From positions 1 through 11,724 of the forward strand of contig CAINXF010000083.1 in assembly GCA_903854795.1 (NCBI GenBank): DNA of 11,724 nt, read 5' to 3'. The notes under the pieces are model-generated. The model searched no databases. It saw nothing but the letters and a program-made list of their open reading frames with translations, and had not been told where the DNA came from. The DNA comes from Candidatus Kerfeldbacteria bacterium. GTDB lineage: Bacteria > Patescibacteriota > Patescibacteriia > SBBC01. This document shows positions 1 to 7,218 of this stretch, piece after piece. Within the stretch, counting starts at the first letter, position 1; each line of letters starts with the position of its first letter. A program made the position numbers and the translations under genes.

Positions 1-79
1 CCCCCCATTGACGGGCAAGCAACTCGACGACGAGATGGTGGCCGACGAATCCGTTGATCCCGGTGATGAGCGCGCGCAT
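1..79 (-). CDS. NAD(P)-dependent sugar-nucleotide reductase/epimerase, N-terminus only (Rmd- or fucose-synthase-like)
   Basis: Partial gene; the first 26 codons are in the window and the rest lies beyond the left edge. The translation begins MRALITGINGFVGHHLVVEL, a first beta-strand followed by the glycine-rich dinucleotide-binding loop GxxGxxG (G7-I-N-G-F-V-G13) of the extended short-chain dehydrogenase superfamily. The start codon is 2 nt after the gmd stop codon on the same strand, so the two are almost certainly translated from one mRNA. A reductase just after gmd normally acts on the Gmd product GDP-4-keto-6-deoxy-mannose. It would give GDP-D-rhamnose (Rmd) or, if it is an epimerase-reductase, GDP-L-fucose. 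The visible part cannot separate these options. The superfamily is certain; the exact reaction is inferred from context. Confidence 0.8.
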   Translation of the reverse strand, partial: MRALITGINGFVGHHLVVELLARQWG

Positions 80-81
80 GG

Positions 82-1119
82 TTATCGTGTCGCGCCGAAC
101 TGTTTCATGTCGGCGTCCATCATAGTCTCGACCAGTTGCTGGAAGTTCATCGCCGGTTCCCATTTCAGTTGCTTTTTCGCCTTCGTGCAGTCGCCGATCA
201 GGAGATCGACTTCCGCAGGACGGAAGAACCGCGGGTCGATGGTGACGATGGTCTTGCCGGTCTTCTTGTCGACACCTTTTTCGTCGAGGCCTTTGCCTTT
301 CCATTCGAGGTCCATGCCGATGTGACGCGTGGCGTGTTCGACGAACTCCCGGACCGTGTGCGTCTCGCCGGTCGAGATGACATAGTCGTCAGCCTTTGGC
401 GCTTGGAGCATCATCCACATCGCCTTGACGTAGTCGCCCGCGAATCCCCAGTCGCGTTTCGCGTCGAGGTTCCCGAGCGAGAATGATTCCATCGTGCCCG
501 CCTTGATCTGTGCGAGCGAGATGGTGATCTTCCGCGTGACGAAGTTCTCACCGCGCCGCGGGGATTCATGGTTGAAGAGGATGCCGTTGCACGCGAACAT
601 GTCGTAGCTCTCGCGGTAGTTGACCGTGATCCAATAGCCGTAGACCTTCGCCACGCCGTACGGGCTTCGTGGATGGAACGGCGTCGATTCGCGTTGTGGG
701 ATCTCCGCGACCTCGCCGAACATCTCGCTCGAGGATGCCTGGTAGAACTTCGTTTCGATGCCCGACTCCCGGATCGCATCGAGGATGCGGAGCGTCCCCA
801 AACCGGTCACATCGCCGGTATACTCGGGGATGTCGAAGCTGATGCGGACATGGCTCTGCGCGCCGAGGTGGTAAATCTCGTTCGGTTTGACCTTCTTCAG
901 GATCTGGTTGATCGAGCTCGAATCGCTCAAGTCGCCGTAGTGGAGATGGAGCCGTTCCTTCAACGTAGGGTCGCTGAGCAGGTGCTCGATCCGTCCCCGG
1001 TTGAACGTGCTCGCGCGGCGTACGAGGCCATGGATGTCATATCCTTTTTCAAGCAATAGTTCTGCGAGGTAGGAACCGTCCTGGCCGGTGATCCCGGTAA
1101 TGAGCGCTGATTTGGTCAT
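82..1119 (-). CDS. gmd: GDP-mannose 4,6-dehydratase
   Basis: Converts GDP-D-mannose to GDP-4-keto-6-deoxy-D-mannose in the cytosol, the first committed step to GDP-rhamnose, GDP-fucose and related sugars used in surface glycans. The protein has 345 residues, a normal length. Visible family marks are the NADP-binding loop GITGQDG at 9-15, the [14 protein letters not shown] block at 34-47 that is characteristic of Gmd and contacts the cofactor phosphate, the active-site segment SSSEMFGE at 129-136, the YxxxK pair Y154 and K158, and the substrate-binding NHESPRRG at 183-190. By alignment from memory with E. coli Gmd (catalytic Thr132, Glu134, Tyr156, Lys160), the residues here are Ser130, Glu132, Tyr154 and Lys158, so the catalytic Thr is a Ser, a mild change. 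It starts 19 nt after the upstream membrane-protein gene and its stop is 2 nt before the next reductase. No clear Shine-Dalgarno site precedes the ATG. Confidence 0.97.
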   Translation of the reverse strand: MTKSALITGITGQDGSYLAELLLEKGYDIHGLVRRASTFNRGRIEHLLSDPTLKERLHLHYGDLSDSSSINQILKKVKPNEIYHLGAQSHVRISFDIPEYTGDVTGLGTLRILDAIRESGIETKFYQASSSEMFGEVAEIPQRESTPFHPRSPYGVAKVYGYWITVNYRESYDMFACNGILFNHESPRRGENFVTRKITISLAQIKAGTMESFSLGNLDAKRDWGFAGDYVKAMWMMLQAPKADDYVISTGETHTVREFVEHATRHIGMDLEWKGKGLDEKGVDKKTGKTIVTIDPRFFRPAEVDLLIGDCTKAKKQLKWEPAMNFQQLVETMMDADMKQFGATR

Positions 1120-1138
1120 TGGAACTGTCGTCTAATGA

Positions 1139-1507
1139 TTATTGAGCAGTTTTATGAATGTAGAGGGCGAAACCTGACCCTGCGAGCACGATCGCGAGGA
1201 GCACGAGTTTGAGCGTCATGGCGGTCAGGGAGACGTGCAGGTAGGCACTCATGATGAAGGCGCATGTCGCGGTGATGGCGATCGAGAGCGGAACGCTGAT
1301 GAGGAACCGCTGGGGTGTAGGGATCTTTTTGAACGGGAAGATCGCATAGGACCATGCGTATCCCGGCGCTACGCCAAGGAGGAGGGCGCCGCAGATGGTG
1401 GCAATGACGATCGGTAGCGCAGAGGAAAAAGAAAGCGCGACTGTGCAGACCACCGCGATGGCCGCGACAATGAACACGAGATGTAGTTCGTCTTTTGCCG
1501 CGATCAT
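1139..1507 (-). CDS. Small DUF1616-like integral membrane protein
   Basis: A 122-residue protein with four predicted hydrophobic helices at about 9-27, 29-53, 66-89 and 93-116. Helices two and three are joined by a short loop, APGYAWSYAIFPFKKIPTPQRF, whose pattern (PGY, then a small-residue/aromatic stretch, FP and a following amphipathic turn) resembles the N-terminal membrane domain of DUF1616 proteins. Those are common near archaeal and bacterial surface-polysaccharide genes, and their function is unknown. Here only the four-helix part is present, with no soluble C-terminal domain. It is the first gene of the gmd operon and sits right behind a near-consensus promoter. I infer a role in export or assembly of a glycan containing the Gmd-derived sugar. 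The family match is from memory of the motif and is tentative; the membrane topology is clear. Confidence 0.75.
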   Translation of the reverse strand: MIAAKDELHLVFIVAAIAVVCTVALSFSSALPIVIATICGALLLGVAPGYAWSYAIFPFKKIPTPQRFLISVPLSIAITATCAFIMSAYLHVSLTAMTLKLVLLAIVLAGSGFALYIHKTAQ

Positions 1508-1518
1508 AGGTCGAAAAA

Positions 1519-1547
1519 AGTATATCGATTTTGGGTCTAAATGTCAA
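1519..1547 (-). promoter_or_regulatory. Sigma-70-type promoter of the DUF1616-like/gmd operon
   Basis: Read on the minus strand, a perfect -35 TTGACA (1542-1547) and a -10 TATACT (1519-1524) are separated by 17 nt. The -10 ends only 11 nt before the ATG at 1507. A start site about 7 nt past the -10 would therefore leave a leader of only about 4-5 nt, so the message would be nearly leaderless. Confidence 0.75.
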
Positions 1548-1570
1548 AGATAGTCAATAAAAATCAACGG

Positions 1571-1597
1571 TTGCAGAAGGTCGCGGTGTGGTATAAT
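1571..1597 (+). promoter_or_regulatory. Extended -10 promoter for the glycosyltransferase-to-tRNA-Gly operon
   Basis: A perfect TATAAT at 1592-1597 is preceded by TGG at 1589-1591 (extended -10, TGnTATAAT). The -35 is weak: TTGCAG at 1571-1576 with a short 15-nt spacer, as is common when an extended -10 is present. Transcription would start near 1604, about 23 nt before the first ATG at 1627. The minus-strand promoter for the gmd operon lies in the same 119-nt divergent gap, so the two envelope operons may be co-regulated. Confidence 0.7.
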
Positions 1598-1626
1598 GAT
1601 GCCACTGATATGCAGCCATTACAATC

Positions 1627-3255
1627 ATGAGCAGCACGGTGGCGTTCCACAGGCGAGCGTGGATACTAGTGGTGGTGTTGGGGGCGGCGTTCGTCGTCTT
1701 CAACGGGTTCTTGAGCATCGGGCTGCCGACGAAATTCGACTCGCCTGACGAATCGGCGAACTATCTTTTCATCAGATCGTTCGCGACGCACGCGTCGTTC
1801 ATACTTCCTTCACCGCTGACCGTCCCCGGTGGCATCGTCGCGCCACGGAGCATGCTCGCGGGCGAGGGTACGCTGTTGCCGGCGAGTTTTTTGGGCATGC
1901 CGTTGCTCTACGGTACGATTGCGCGGGTGCTGGGGATGTGGGTGGTGCCGTTGTTGTCCTCGTTGATCACGTTCGTCGCGCTCCTGGCGCTCTACGGTCT
2001 GTTCGCGCGGGTCTTCACGAGACGCGTCGCGCTGGTCTCCTCCGTGCTCGTCGCGTTGCACCCTGCGGTCTGGTACGCGACCGTGCATGGCATGTTCCAT
2101 AACATGCTGTTCGTCGATTGTTGCATCATCGGGGCGTACGCGTTGGTCCGTGGACTCGGATCGCGCGCGCTGAGCTCGAAGTCGTGGTTCGCGCTCTCGG
2201 GATTCAGCATCGGCACCGCGATCGCAGTGCGTTCGTCGGAGGTACTTTGGGTCGGTGCGGTATTGCTGGTCGCGCTGTTCGCGGTCCGTGCGCGTACCGC
2301 GTTCCGTCGAGGATGGTGGGTCGCCGTAGCATGCGGGCTTGTGCCGATCATCATCATCTTGGCCATGAACCAGCATCTCTATGGTCACCCGCTCTCGTTC
2401 GGGTATTCGGGTGGCGTATCGACGTCCAGCGCGCTCGTCGGCGTGGTGTCGACGGTCGTGGATAAGGTATCGGCATTGATATTCCCATTCGGATTCGACC
2501 CGCTCCGCGCGATGTCCCATTTTTATGATTATGTCGTTCGTCTCTGCTGGCTCCCCACGCTCCTTTCGGTATTGGGTCTGGTCAGCGTGTTCCGGACGAA
2601 AGGGGTCACGCGCGTGCAGAAGTGGTTCTACGCGGGAACCGCCGTCGTGTCGGTCTGGCTCGTCCTCTTCTACGGCTCCTGGACGGTACAGGACAATCCG
2701 GATCCACATGCGGTTTCGATCGGCGCCTCGTACGTACGTTACTGGCTTCCGATATATATCCTGATGACGCCGTTCGCCGCCATCTTCCTACTCCGTGTGC
2801 GGCAGGTGGTTTTGCGCGGTGGTCGCGTATGGATGCTGGTAGCATTGCTCGCCGTCTGGTGTACGAGCGCGTTGACCGTGGTGTTCGATCCCCTTGAGGG
2901 CGTCGTGACGCTTCGTCGCGCGATCGCATCGTACGGGACGCTCAACGAACGCGCGCGCGCGTTGACGCCGGCGAACGCGTTGATCGTTTCCACGCGGGGC
3001 GACAAGGTGTTCTTCCCCGACCGTGGCGTCATCATGTCCGTCGATACCCCCGATCAGCTGAAGCAACTTCGCACATTGCTCGTGCGCGTCCCTGTCTACG
3101 TATATGTCCCGTCAGCGGAATCCCCGATAACCGTCTCACAGGAATGGGCATCACGAGGATTCTCGCTCACCACGGAAGTGACGCTCGCACCTTATGAGCG
3201 ACTGTATCTATTGAAGGATGGCATTGATGAAGGCGGTGTCGCCGAGGTACAATAG
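1627..3255 (+). CDS. GT-C-type membrane glycosyltransferase (PMT/RgtA-like fold)
   Basis: A 542-residue polytopic membrane protein with roughly ten to twelve hydrophobic helices from residue 11 to about 420. A soluble C-terminal tail of about 120 residues follows, probably outside the membrane. The first helix is followed by the acidic motif FDSPDE (37-42), at the position of the catalytic Asp of GT-C enzymes in the first outer loop. A late RYWLPIYIL (371-379) matches the Arg-Tyr-Leu-Pro block near the last helices of the same families. Such enzymes move a sugar from a polyprenyl-phosphate carrier onto an acceptor outside the membrane. Donor and acceptor cannot be told from the sequence. It is the first gene of a tight operon; the next gene starts 5 nt after its stop. 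No strong Shine-Dalgarno site is present. The fold is likely, the exact family uncertain. Confidence 0.8.
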   Translation: MSSTVAFHRRAWILVVVLGAAFVVFNGFLSIGLPTKFDSPDESANYLFIRSFATHASFILPSPLTVPGGIVAPRSMLAGEGTLLPASFLGMPLLYGTIARVLGMWVVPLLSSLITFVALLALYGLFARVFTRRVALVSSVLVALHPAVWYATVHGMFHNMLFVDCCIIGAYALVRGLGSRALSSKSWFALSGFSIGTAIAVRSSEVLWVGAVLLVALFAVRARTAFRRGWWVAVACGLVPIIIILAMNQHLYGHPLSFGYSGGVSTSSALVGVVSTVVDKVSALIFPFGFDPLRAMSHFYDYVVRLCWLPTLLSVLGLVSVFRTKGVTRVQKWFYAGTAVVSVWLVLFYGSWTVQDNPDPHAVSIGASYVRYWLPIYILMTPFAAIFLLRVRQVVLRGGRVWMLVALLAVWCTSALTVVFDPLEGVVTLRRAIASYGTLNERARALTPANALIVSTRGDKVFFPDRGVIMSVDTPDQLKQLRTLLVRVPVYVYVPSAESPITVSQEWASRGFSLTTEVTLAPYERLYLLKDGIDEGGVAEVQ

Positions 3256-3260
3256 CTACC

Positions 3261-4760
3261 ATGCGAACACCACTTTACGCGCGCATCATCGTCTGGTCGG
3301 TCCCGGTGGGCCTGGCCTTGTGGATCGCGCAACAGAACCTCGCATTGTTCGGTCCGGTCACGGTACGGTGCACGGCGGATCATTGCGCGCGCCAGTTCAA
3401 AGGCATCGCGCCCAAGGAGCGCGAAACGTTGGTCGGCACGCCGAAAGGGACCAACGACAGCTACATGGTATTCTCGGCCGACCCGTTTTCGTTCGATGTT
3501 TCGCTCGCCCGTTCGATGCGCGCAGCGACCGTCAGTATGACCTACCAACAGGCGGGTCTGGGCAACAAGCTCGGCATCGCGCTCTCGAGTAAGGGAGGCC
3601 AGGAGTATACGACCGATTTTTCAGATACCAGCGAGCTCATCAGGATCCTCGAGGGTGGCTGGGGCGCGGTCCGTACGGATGGCGTGAGCTTGTTCCAAAA
3701 ACCCGCGGCTGGACAACGCACGTACGCGACGGTCGAAGAGTTCCTTCACGCCCTTCCCGATCTGACGAAGGTCAGCGTGTACAATTTCGACCTCTCCCCG
3801 TACGTGTCCTTAGCGTCCTATGTCCCTTCGGCTGCCGCGCACACGGACGCCGTCTCGCTCCGCGGTGACCATTCGCTCCTTACCTATGTCGGAAAGGACG
3901 AAGACCTGGACGTTCGGTTCACGATGCAGGACGCGAACAGGAACAAAGGGAAGGACGACGTCGCGGTCACCGTGCATCGCAACGATACCGAGGTCCATAC
4001 GGACGTCATACCGGATGATGGAAACCAATCGGATGGTGGCATCCCTTCGAAACCTCGGGAGTATGTGTTACATCTTGCGAAACCGGGCGAAGGGCAGTAT
4101 CGCATCGTGTTCGATGCAGGGTCCGACGATGTGTTCATTCGTTCGATAGTCTCGAAGCAGAAGTATCTCGTGTGGGATAAGAAACTGTATCTCGCCGGAG
4201 GTTCCGAATATGCTTCTCTCGGCAACTCGGACGACCGTCCGTTGACCGTGTATGTCCGTGGTAATTGGCTGAAGGCCACTACGACGCACGATAAGTCGCT
4301 CCAGACGGTCAAGGTGGGAGATCAGGAGCTCGTGGTGACCAAGCGCCTTGAGCCGGCGATGATCAACATCGATCCGTTGCAAGGGCTGATCCCGGTGACC
4401 ATCCAACGACAGGACCTCGTGCTCGAGACGGACGGAGCGTTCGTCCTCAACCCTTCGGAAGATTTCTCGTTGTTCCCGCGTGGGATGGGTCAGCTGACCG
4501 GTTCCGACAGCCCCGCGCCGTATTCGTACGTGCTTGCACGCTACGCACCGGTGGCCCATGACGGGACGTGGAACGTCGCCGCACATCAGTTCGATCCCGC
4601 GGTCCTCTCCCGGAGCGTGCACGTCGCGCTACGCGGTGAACCACCGATCGCACCCGGTTCGGCGAGCATCCGTGTCAAGGAAATCTCCGTCACGTTCTCG
4701 GCAAGATCCTTGAAATTCAGCGACCTTACCAAAGGGTTCATGAAATTGTTTAAACAATAG
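3261..4760 (+). CDS. Membrane-anchored extracytoplasmic protein of unknown family
   Basis: A 499-residue protein that I do not recognise. One N-terminal hydrophobic helix (about residues 8-30) has no clear signal-peptidase site after it, so the protein is probably anchored with its bulk outside. Just past the helix is a CX4C pair (Cys37, Cys42). The rest is rich in short alternating strands, Ser, Thr, Asp and Gly, consistent with one or more beta-sandwich modules, and ends with basic residues. No enzyme motif stands out. It starts 5 nt after the glycosyltransferase stop and ends immediately before the next ATG, so it is co-translated with that enzyme and the four-helix protein that follows. 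A structural partner or acceptor in envelope glycan assembly is my inference only. Confidence 0.85.
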   Translation: MRTPLYARIIVWSVPVGLALWIAQQNLALFGPVTVRCTADHCARQFKGIAPKERETLVGTPKGTNDSYMVFSADPFSFDVSLARSMRAATVSMTYQQAGLGNKLGIALSSKGGQEYTTDFSDTSELIRILEGGWGAVRTDGVSLFQKPAAGQRTYATVEEFLHALPDLTKVSVYNFDLSPYVSLASYVPSAAAHTDAVSLRGDHSLLTYVGKDEDLDVRFTMQDANRNKGKDDVAVTVHRNDTEVHTDVIPDDGNQSDGGIPSKPREYVLHLAKPGEGQYRIVFDAGSDDVFIRSIVSKQKYLVWDKKLYLAGGSEYASLGNSDDRPLTVYVRGNWLKATTTHDKSLQTVKVGDQELVVTKRLEPAMINIDPLQGLIPVTIQRQDLVLETDGAFVLNPSEDFSLFPRGMGQLTGSDSPAPYSYVLARYAPVAHDGTWNVAAHQFDPAVLSRSVHVALRGEPPIAPGSASIRVKEISVTFSARSLKFSDLTKGFMKLFKQ

Positions 4761-5222
4761 ATGGCGGTCATGGAACAAACATCCCCTCACATCGACAACA
4801 GCGAGCACACGTATCAGATTCGCGTACCTGAGATCGTCGTCGCGATCATACGCGAACTGTTCGTCATGTTGTTCTGCACGTACTTCGTGAGCATGATCAT
4901 CGATGCGCTCGCCGATTCGTTCGTCTCGAACGTGTTCGATACGGACCTCATGCTTTGGGCGCTGTTGGCTGTCGGCGCGGTCACGGTGCTCGTGCAACCG
5001 CTCACCAACGCATCGGAACGTCGGGCCGCATCGGTGCGGTCGCGGTACGTCCTCGCCGTAGCCGCTGGTGCGGTCGCGAGCGCCGTGGTATGGTCGAAAA
5101 CGAGCTCCCTCGGTACCCAGGGAATGCTGTACGCGGTGGCATCTGGGGTCATCGTCGCAACGCTCTCCCTCATCGTGCTCAATGAAGAACATGAAGACAC
5201 CGATCTGTTAATAAAAGGATGA
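4761..5222 (+). CDS. Four-helix integral membrane protein, function unknown
   Basis: A 153-residue protein with a polar N-terminus of about 22 residues and four hydrophobic helices at about 24-50, 63-80, 93-110 and 119-140, then a short acidic tail. No motif I can tie to a known family. The ATG directly follows the stop of the previous gene with no gap. A second in-frame ATG at 4770 (Met4) is an alternative start. Its stop overlaps ATGA at 5219-5222. It lies between a surface protein and a 2H phosphoesterase in the glycosyltransferase operon, so a membrane role in the same pathway is likely but unproven. Confidence 0.8.
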   Translation: MAVMEQTSPHIDNSEHTYQIRVPEIVVAIIRELFVMLFCTYFVSMIIDALADSFVSNVFDTDLMLWALLAVGAVTVLVQPLTNASERRAASVRSRYVLAVAAGAVASAVVWSKTSSLGTQGMLYAVASGVIVATLSLIVLNEEHEDTDLLIKG

Positions 5223-5227
5223 ACACT

Positions 5228-5719
5228 ATGCAACGATACATGATTGTCGCGCTCGTACCTGAGCCATTTCGTGAACAGCTGGGCGCCATGCGCAAGCAGT
5301 ACGATATCTTCTGCCGCCAGTGGCTCCCGCCACACGTAACGATCGTGCCGCCGTTCGACCTCGAGCTGACCCGCGATGAGCGGCAGTTGTTGAGGCAGAT
5401 CTCGGTGCCGACGACGACGTCGTTCGAGGGATGGGGCGCGTACCAGCGAAAATTCACGAGCGTCATCTTCCAGAAGGTCACCGACCACAGCTTCGACGAC
5501 ATGAAGATCGCGGTATACGATGCCGTCCCGATGCTCCCGCCACAGCCGGTCGACGATCCGACGTACCATGTCACCGTCGTGAGCCGCATCCCGAACGAGC
5601 AGTTCGAACCGTTGCACGCCGAGGTATCCAAGAACGAGGTGAAGGGTTCGTTCTCCGTCGACCATGTCATGGTCTATTCATGGGATGACAATGTCCGACA
5701 GTGGCTCGAGGTCACTTAG
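5228..5719 (+). CDS. 2H phosphoesterase superfamily protein (2'-5' RNA ligase-like)
   Basis: A 163-residue cytosolic protein with the two HxT motifs that define the 2H phosphoesterases: H36-V-T38 within PPHVTIVPPF and H114-V-T116 within YHVTVV. The two histidines sit in opposite halves of a pseudo-symmetric fold and hydrolyse or ligate 2',3'-cyclic or 2'-5' phosphodiesters in RNA or small nucleotides. The natural substrate cannot be told. I chose the ATG at 5228 rather than the overlapping one at 5219 because AAAAGGA (5213-5219) is then a Shine-Dalgarno site with an 8-nt spacer; the longer form would add only three residues (MNT). The 3' end overlaps the CapA gene by about 29 nt. Its place in a glycan operon is unusual and may only reflect genome compaction. 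Confidence 0.88.
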   Translation: MQRYMIVALVPEPFREQLGAMRKQYDIFCRQWLPPHVTIVPPFDLELTRDERQLLRQISVPTTTSFEGWGAYQRKFTSVIFQKVTDHSFDDMKIAVYDAVPMLPPQPVDDPTYHVTVVSRIPNEQFEPLHAEVSKNEVKGSFSVDHVMVYSWDDNVRQWLEVT

Positions 5720-6803
5720 TCAATCGTTTCTCACCACGCACGTGAAGCAACCGATCGCGTACACGCTCATCATCGTTGCCGCGATTGGCGGTACGGCGTT
5801 GTTTTTGAGTTCGTTACGCACGACCAATGCGGCACAGGCAGCGAGTATCGCCATACCGGTCACGACGGATCGGACAGCCTCTGTCACCAGCACTGCGAGC
5901 GCGCCAGTGACGCTCATCGCGGTCGGTGACATCATGTTGTCACGGAATGTTGGTGCGGCGATCGTGAAACATCACGACGTGAACTATCCGTTCTTGAACG
6001 TCAGTGACTATCTCAAGTCCGCGGACGTGGTGTTCGCGAACCTCGAGACGCCGATCACGCCGGGGAAGCCGGTGCTCACCGGTTCGATGACGTTCCGGAG
6101 CGATCCGGGTGTCGAGAAGGGTATGAAGACCGCGGGCATCTCCGTGGTGTCGCTCGCGAATAACCATACGATGAACCAGGGCACGAAGGGTCTGAGCGAC
6201 ACAATCTCGTACCTCGACAAAGCGGGAATCACGCACGCGGGCGCCGGTGCGACGCTTGCTGACGCGTTGAAACCGGCAACCCTCACGATCAAGGGCGTGA
6301 AGTTCGCATTCCTCGCGTTCAACGATAGCGATGTGGTGCCTGCGTCATACGGTGCGACTACGACCCATGCCGGCACGGCATTCATGAACATCGCGACCAT
6401 GGCCAACGCCGTGAAGGCGGCGAAGAAGAAGGCCGATGTCGTGATCGTGTCCATGCACTCCGGCACCGAGTACACGCCGACACCGAACGCGCGGCAGACG
6501 GCGTTCGCGCGTGGGGCGATCGACGCGGGCGCGGAGATCGTGATCGGCCACCACCCGCACGTCGTGCAGACCGTCGAGAAGTACAAGGGCAAATGGATCC
6601 TCTACAGCCTCGGGAACTTCGTGTTCGATCAGATGTGGTCGATGGACACGCGTCACGGCATGACCGCGAAGATCACGTTCAAGGGCACGAAGGTGAGTAC
6701 GATCGAGTATACGCCGGTGTTGATCGAGAACTACGCGCAGCCGAGGATCATGACCGGCAAGGATGCCGCCGCGGTCATCGCGCGATTGGGATTGAAGAAG
6801 TAG
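5691..6803 (+). CDS. capA: Membrane-anchored CapA/PgsA-family metallophosphatase-fold protein
   Basis: About 370 residues. One N-terminal helix (about 21-42) is followed by a Thr/Ala/Ser-rich linker and then a complete CapA (PGA_cap) domain outside the membrane. Its calcineurin-type metal-binding motifs are all visible: AVGDIM (77-82), NLET (117-120), NNH (157-159), MHSGTEY (255-261), GHHPH (286-290) and GNF (308-310). CapA proteins take part in capsule or poly-gamma-glutamate export and probably act as phosphoesterases on envelope polymers; the exact reaction is not settled. Start choice: ATGs at 5664, 5685 and 5691 are in frame. I prefer 5691 because GGGA sits 5 nt upstream and it minimises overlap with the 2H gene; the 5664 start would add nine residues. 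The next gene begins 2 nt after its stop. Confidence 0.93.
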   Translation: MSDSGSRSLSQSFLTTHVKQPIAYTLIIVAAIGGTALFLSSLRTTNAAQAASIAIPVTTDRTASVTSTASAPVTLIAVGDIMLSRNVGAAIVKHHDVNYPFLNVSDYLKSADVVFANLETPITPGKPVLTGSMTFRSDPGVEKGMKTAGISVVSLANNHTMNQGTKGLSDTISYLDKAGITHAGAGATLADALKPATLTIKGVKFAFLAFNDSDVVPASYGATTTHAGTAFMNIATMANAVKAAKKKADVVIVSMHSGTEYTPTPNARQTAFARGAIDAGAEIVIGHHPHVVQTVEKYKGKWILYSLGNFVFDQMWSMDTRHGMTAKITFKGTKVSTIEYTPVLIENYAQPRIMTGKDAAAVIARLGLKK

Positions 6804-6805
6804 CC

Positions 6806-7138
6806 ATGCCACGCGGTCTGAACCTTTATTTCAGGATCTACAACACCGTTCGCAAGGTCCCGCGCGGCAAGGTAGCGACGTACGGTCAGGTCGCGGCGCT
6901 TTGTGGTAGTCCACGTGGCGCGCAGGTCGTGGGGTGGGCGCTCCGTACGTTGAAGTCCGGTACGAACGTCCCATGGCAGCGCGTGGTCAACAAGGAAGGC
7001 ATGATCTCGATCGAGAACATGCGCACGCCGAAGGAACAGCAGGCAGCGCTCCTGCGCGCGGAAGGTGTCGAGGTCGAGGTGCGTGACAGTAACCTTTTTG
7101 TGGATTTGAAAAAATTCGGCTGGGACGGTACAGTGTAG
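6806..7138 (+). CDS. Alkyltransferase-like (ATL) DNA-binding protein
   Basis: A 110-residue protein equal to the DNA-binding half of O6-methylguanine-DNA methyltransferase. The helix-turn-helix segment GKVATYGQVAALCGSPRG (21-38) keeps the DNA-rotating tyrosine (Tyr26). The active-site motif PCHRV is PWQRV at 56-60, with Trp57 in place of the acceptor cysteine, so it cannot transfer alkyl groups. ATL proteins bind O6-alkylguanine, flip it out and hand the lesion to nucleotide excision repair. Two positions are unusual: the His after the Trp is Gln58, and the site of the intercalating Arg finger (Arg128 in human MGMT, Arg39 in S. pombe Atl1) is Gln40. The ATG is 2 nt after the CapA stop; tRNA-Gly starts 6 nt after its own stop, so it appears to be carried by the upstream operon promoter. 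Confidence 0.92.
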   Translation: MPRGLNLYFRIYNTVRKVPRGKVATYGQVAALCGSPRGAQVVGWALRTLKSGTNVPWQRVVNKEGMISIENMRTPKEQQAALLRAEGVEVEVRDSNLFVDLKKFGWDGTV

Positions 7139-7144
7139 CTCCAC

Positions 7145-7218
7145 GCGGGTATCGTATAACGGTATTACCTCAGCTTTCCAAGCTGATGACAGGGGTTCGA
7201 CTCCCCTTACCCGCTCCA
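7145..7218 (+). tRNA. tRNA-Gly (anticodon UCC), CCA encoded
   Basis: A 74-nt cloverleaf: acceptor GCGGGTA/TACCCGC, anticodon stem TCAGC/GCTGA around loop TTTCCAA (anticodon TCC), T-arm AGGGG-TTCGACT-CCCCT, discriminator T, and an encoded CCA. It closely resembles E. coli tRNA-Gly(UCC). It begins 6 nt after the stop codon of the ATL gene on the same strand, with no room for its own promoter, so it must be cut from the operon transcript unless a promoter lies inside the upstream gene. Confidence 0.97.

Noticed and set aside
1810..2709. Minus-strand 299-codon open frame
   Set aside because: It is antisense to the GT-C glycosyltransferase and has an improbable composition (very rich in Arg, Asp, Glu, His, Gln), typical of the reverse strand of a GC-rich membrane-protein gene.
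4814..5665. Minus-strand 283-codon open frame
   Set aside because: It runs antisense across two well-supported genes (the four-helix protein and the 2H phosphoesterase), with no start signal and shadow-like composition.
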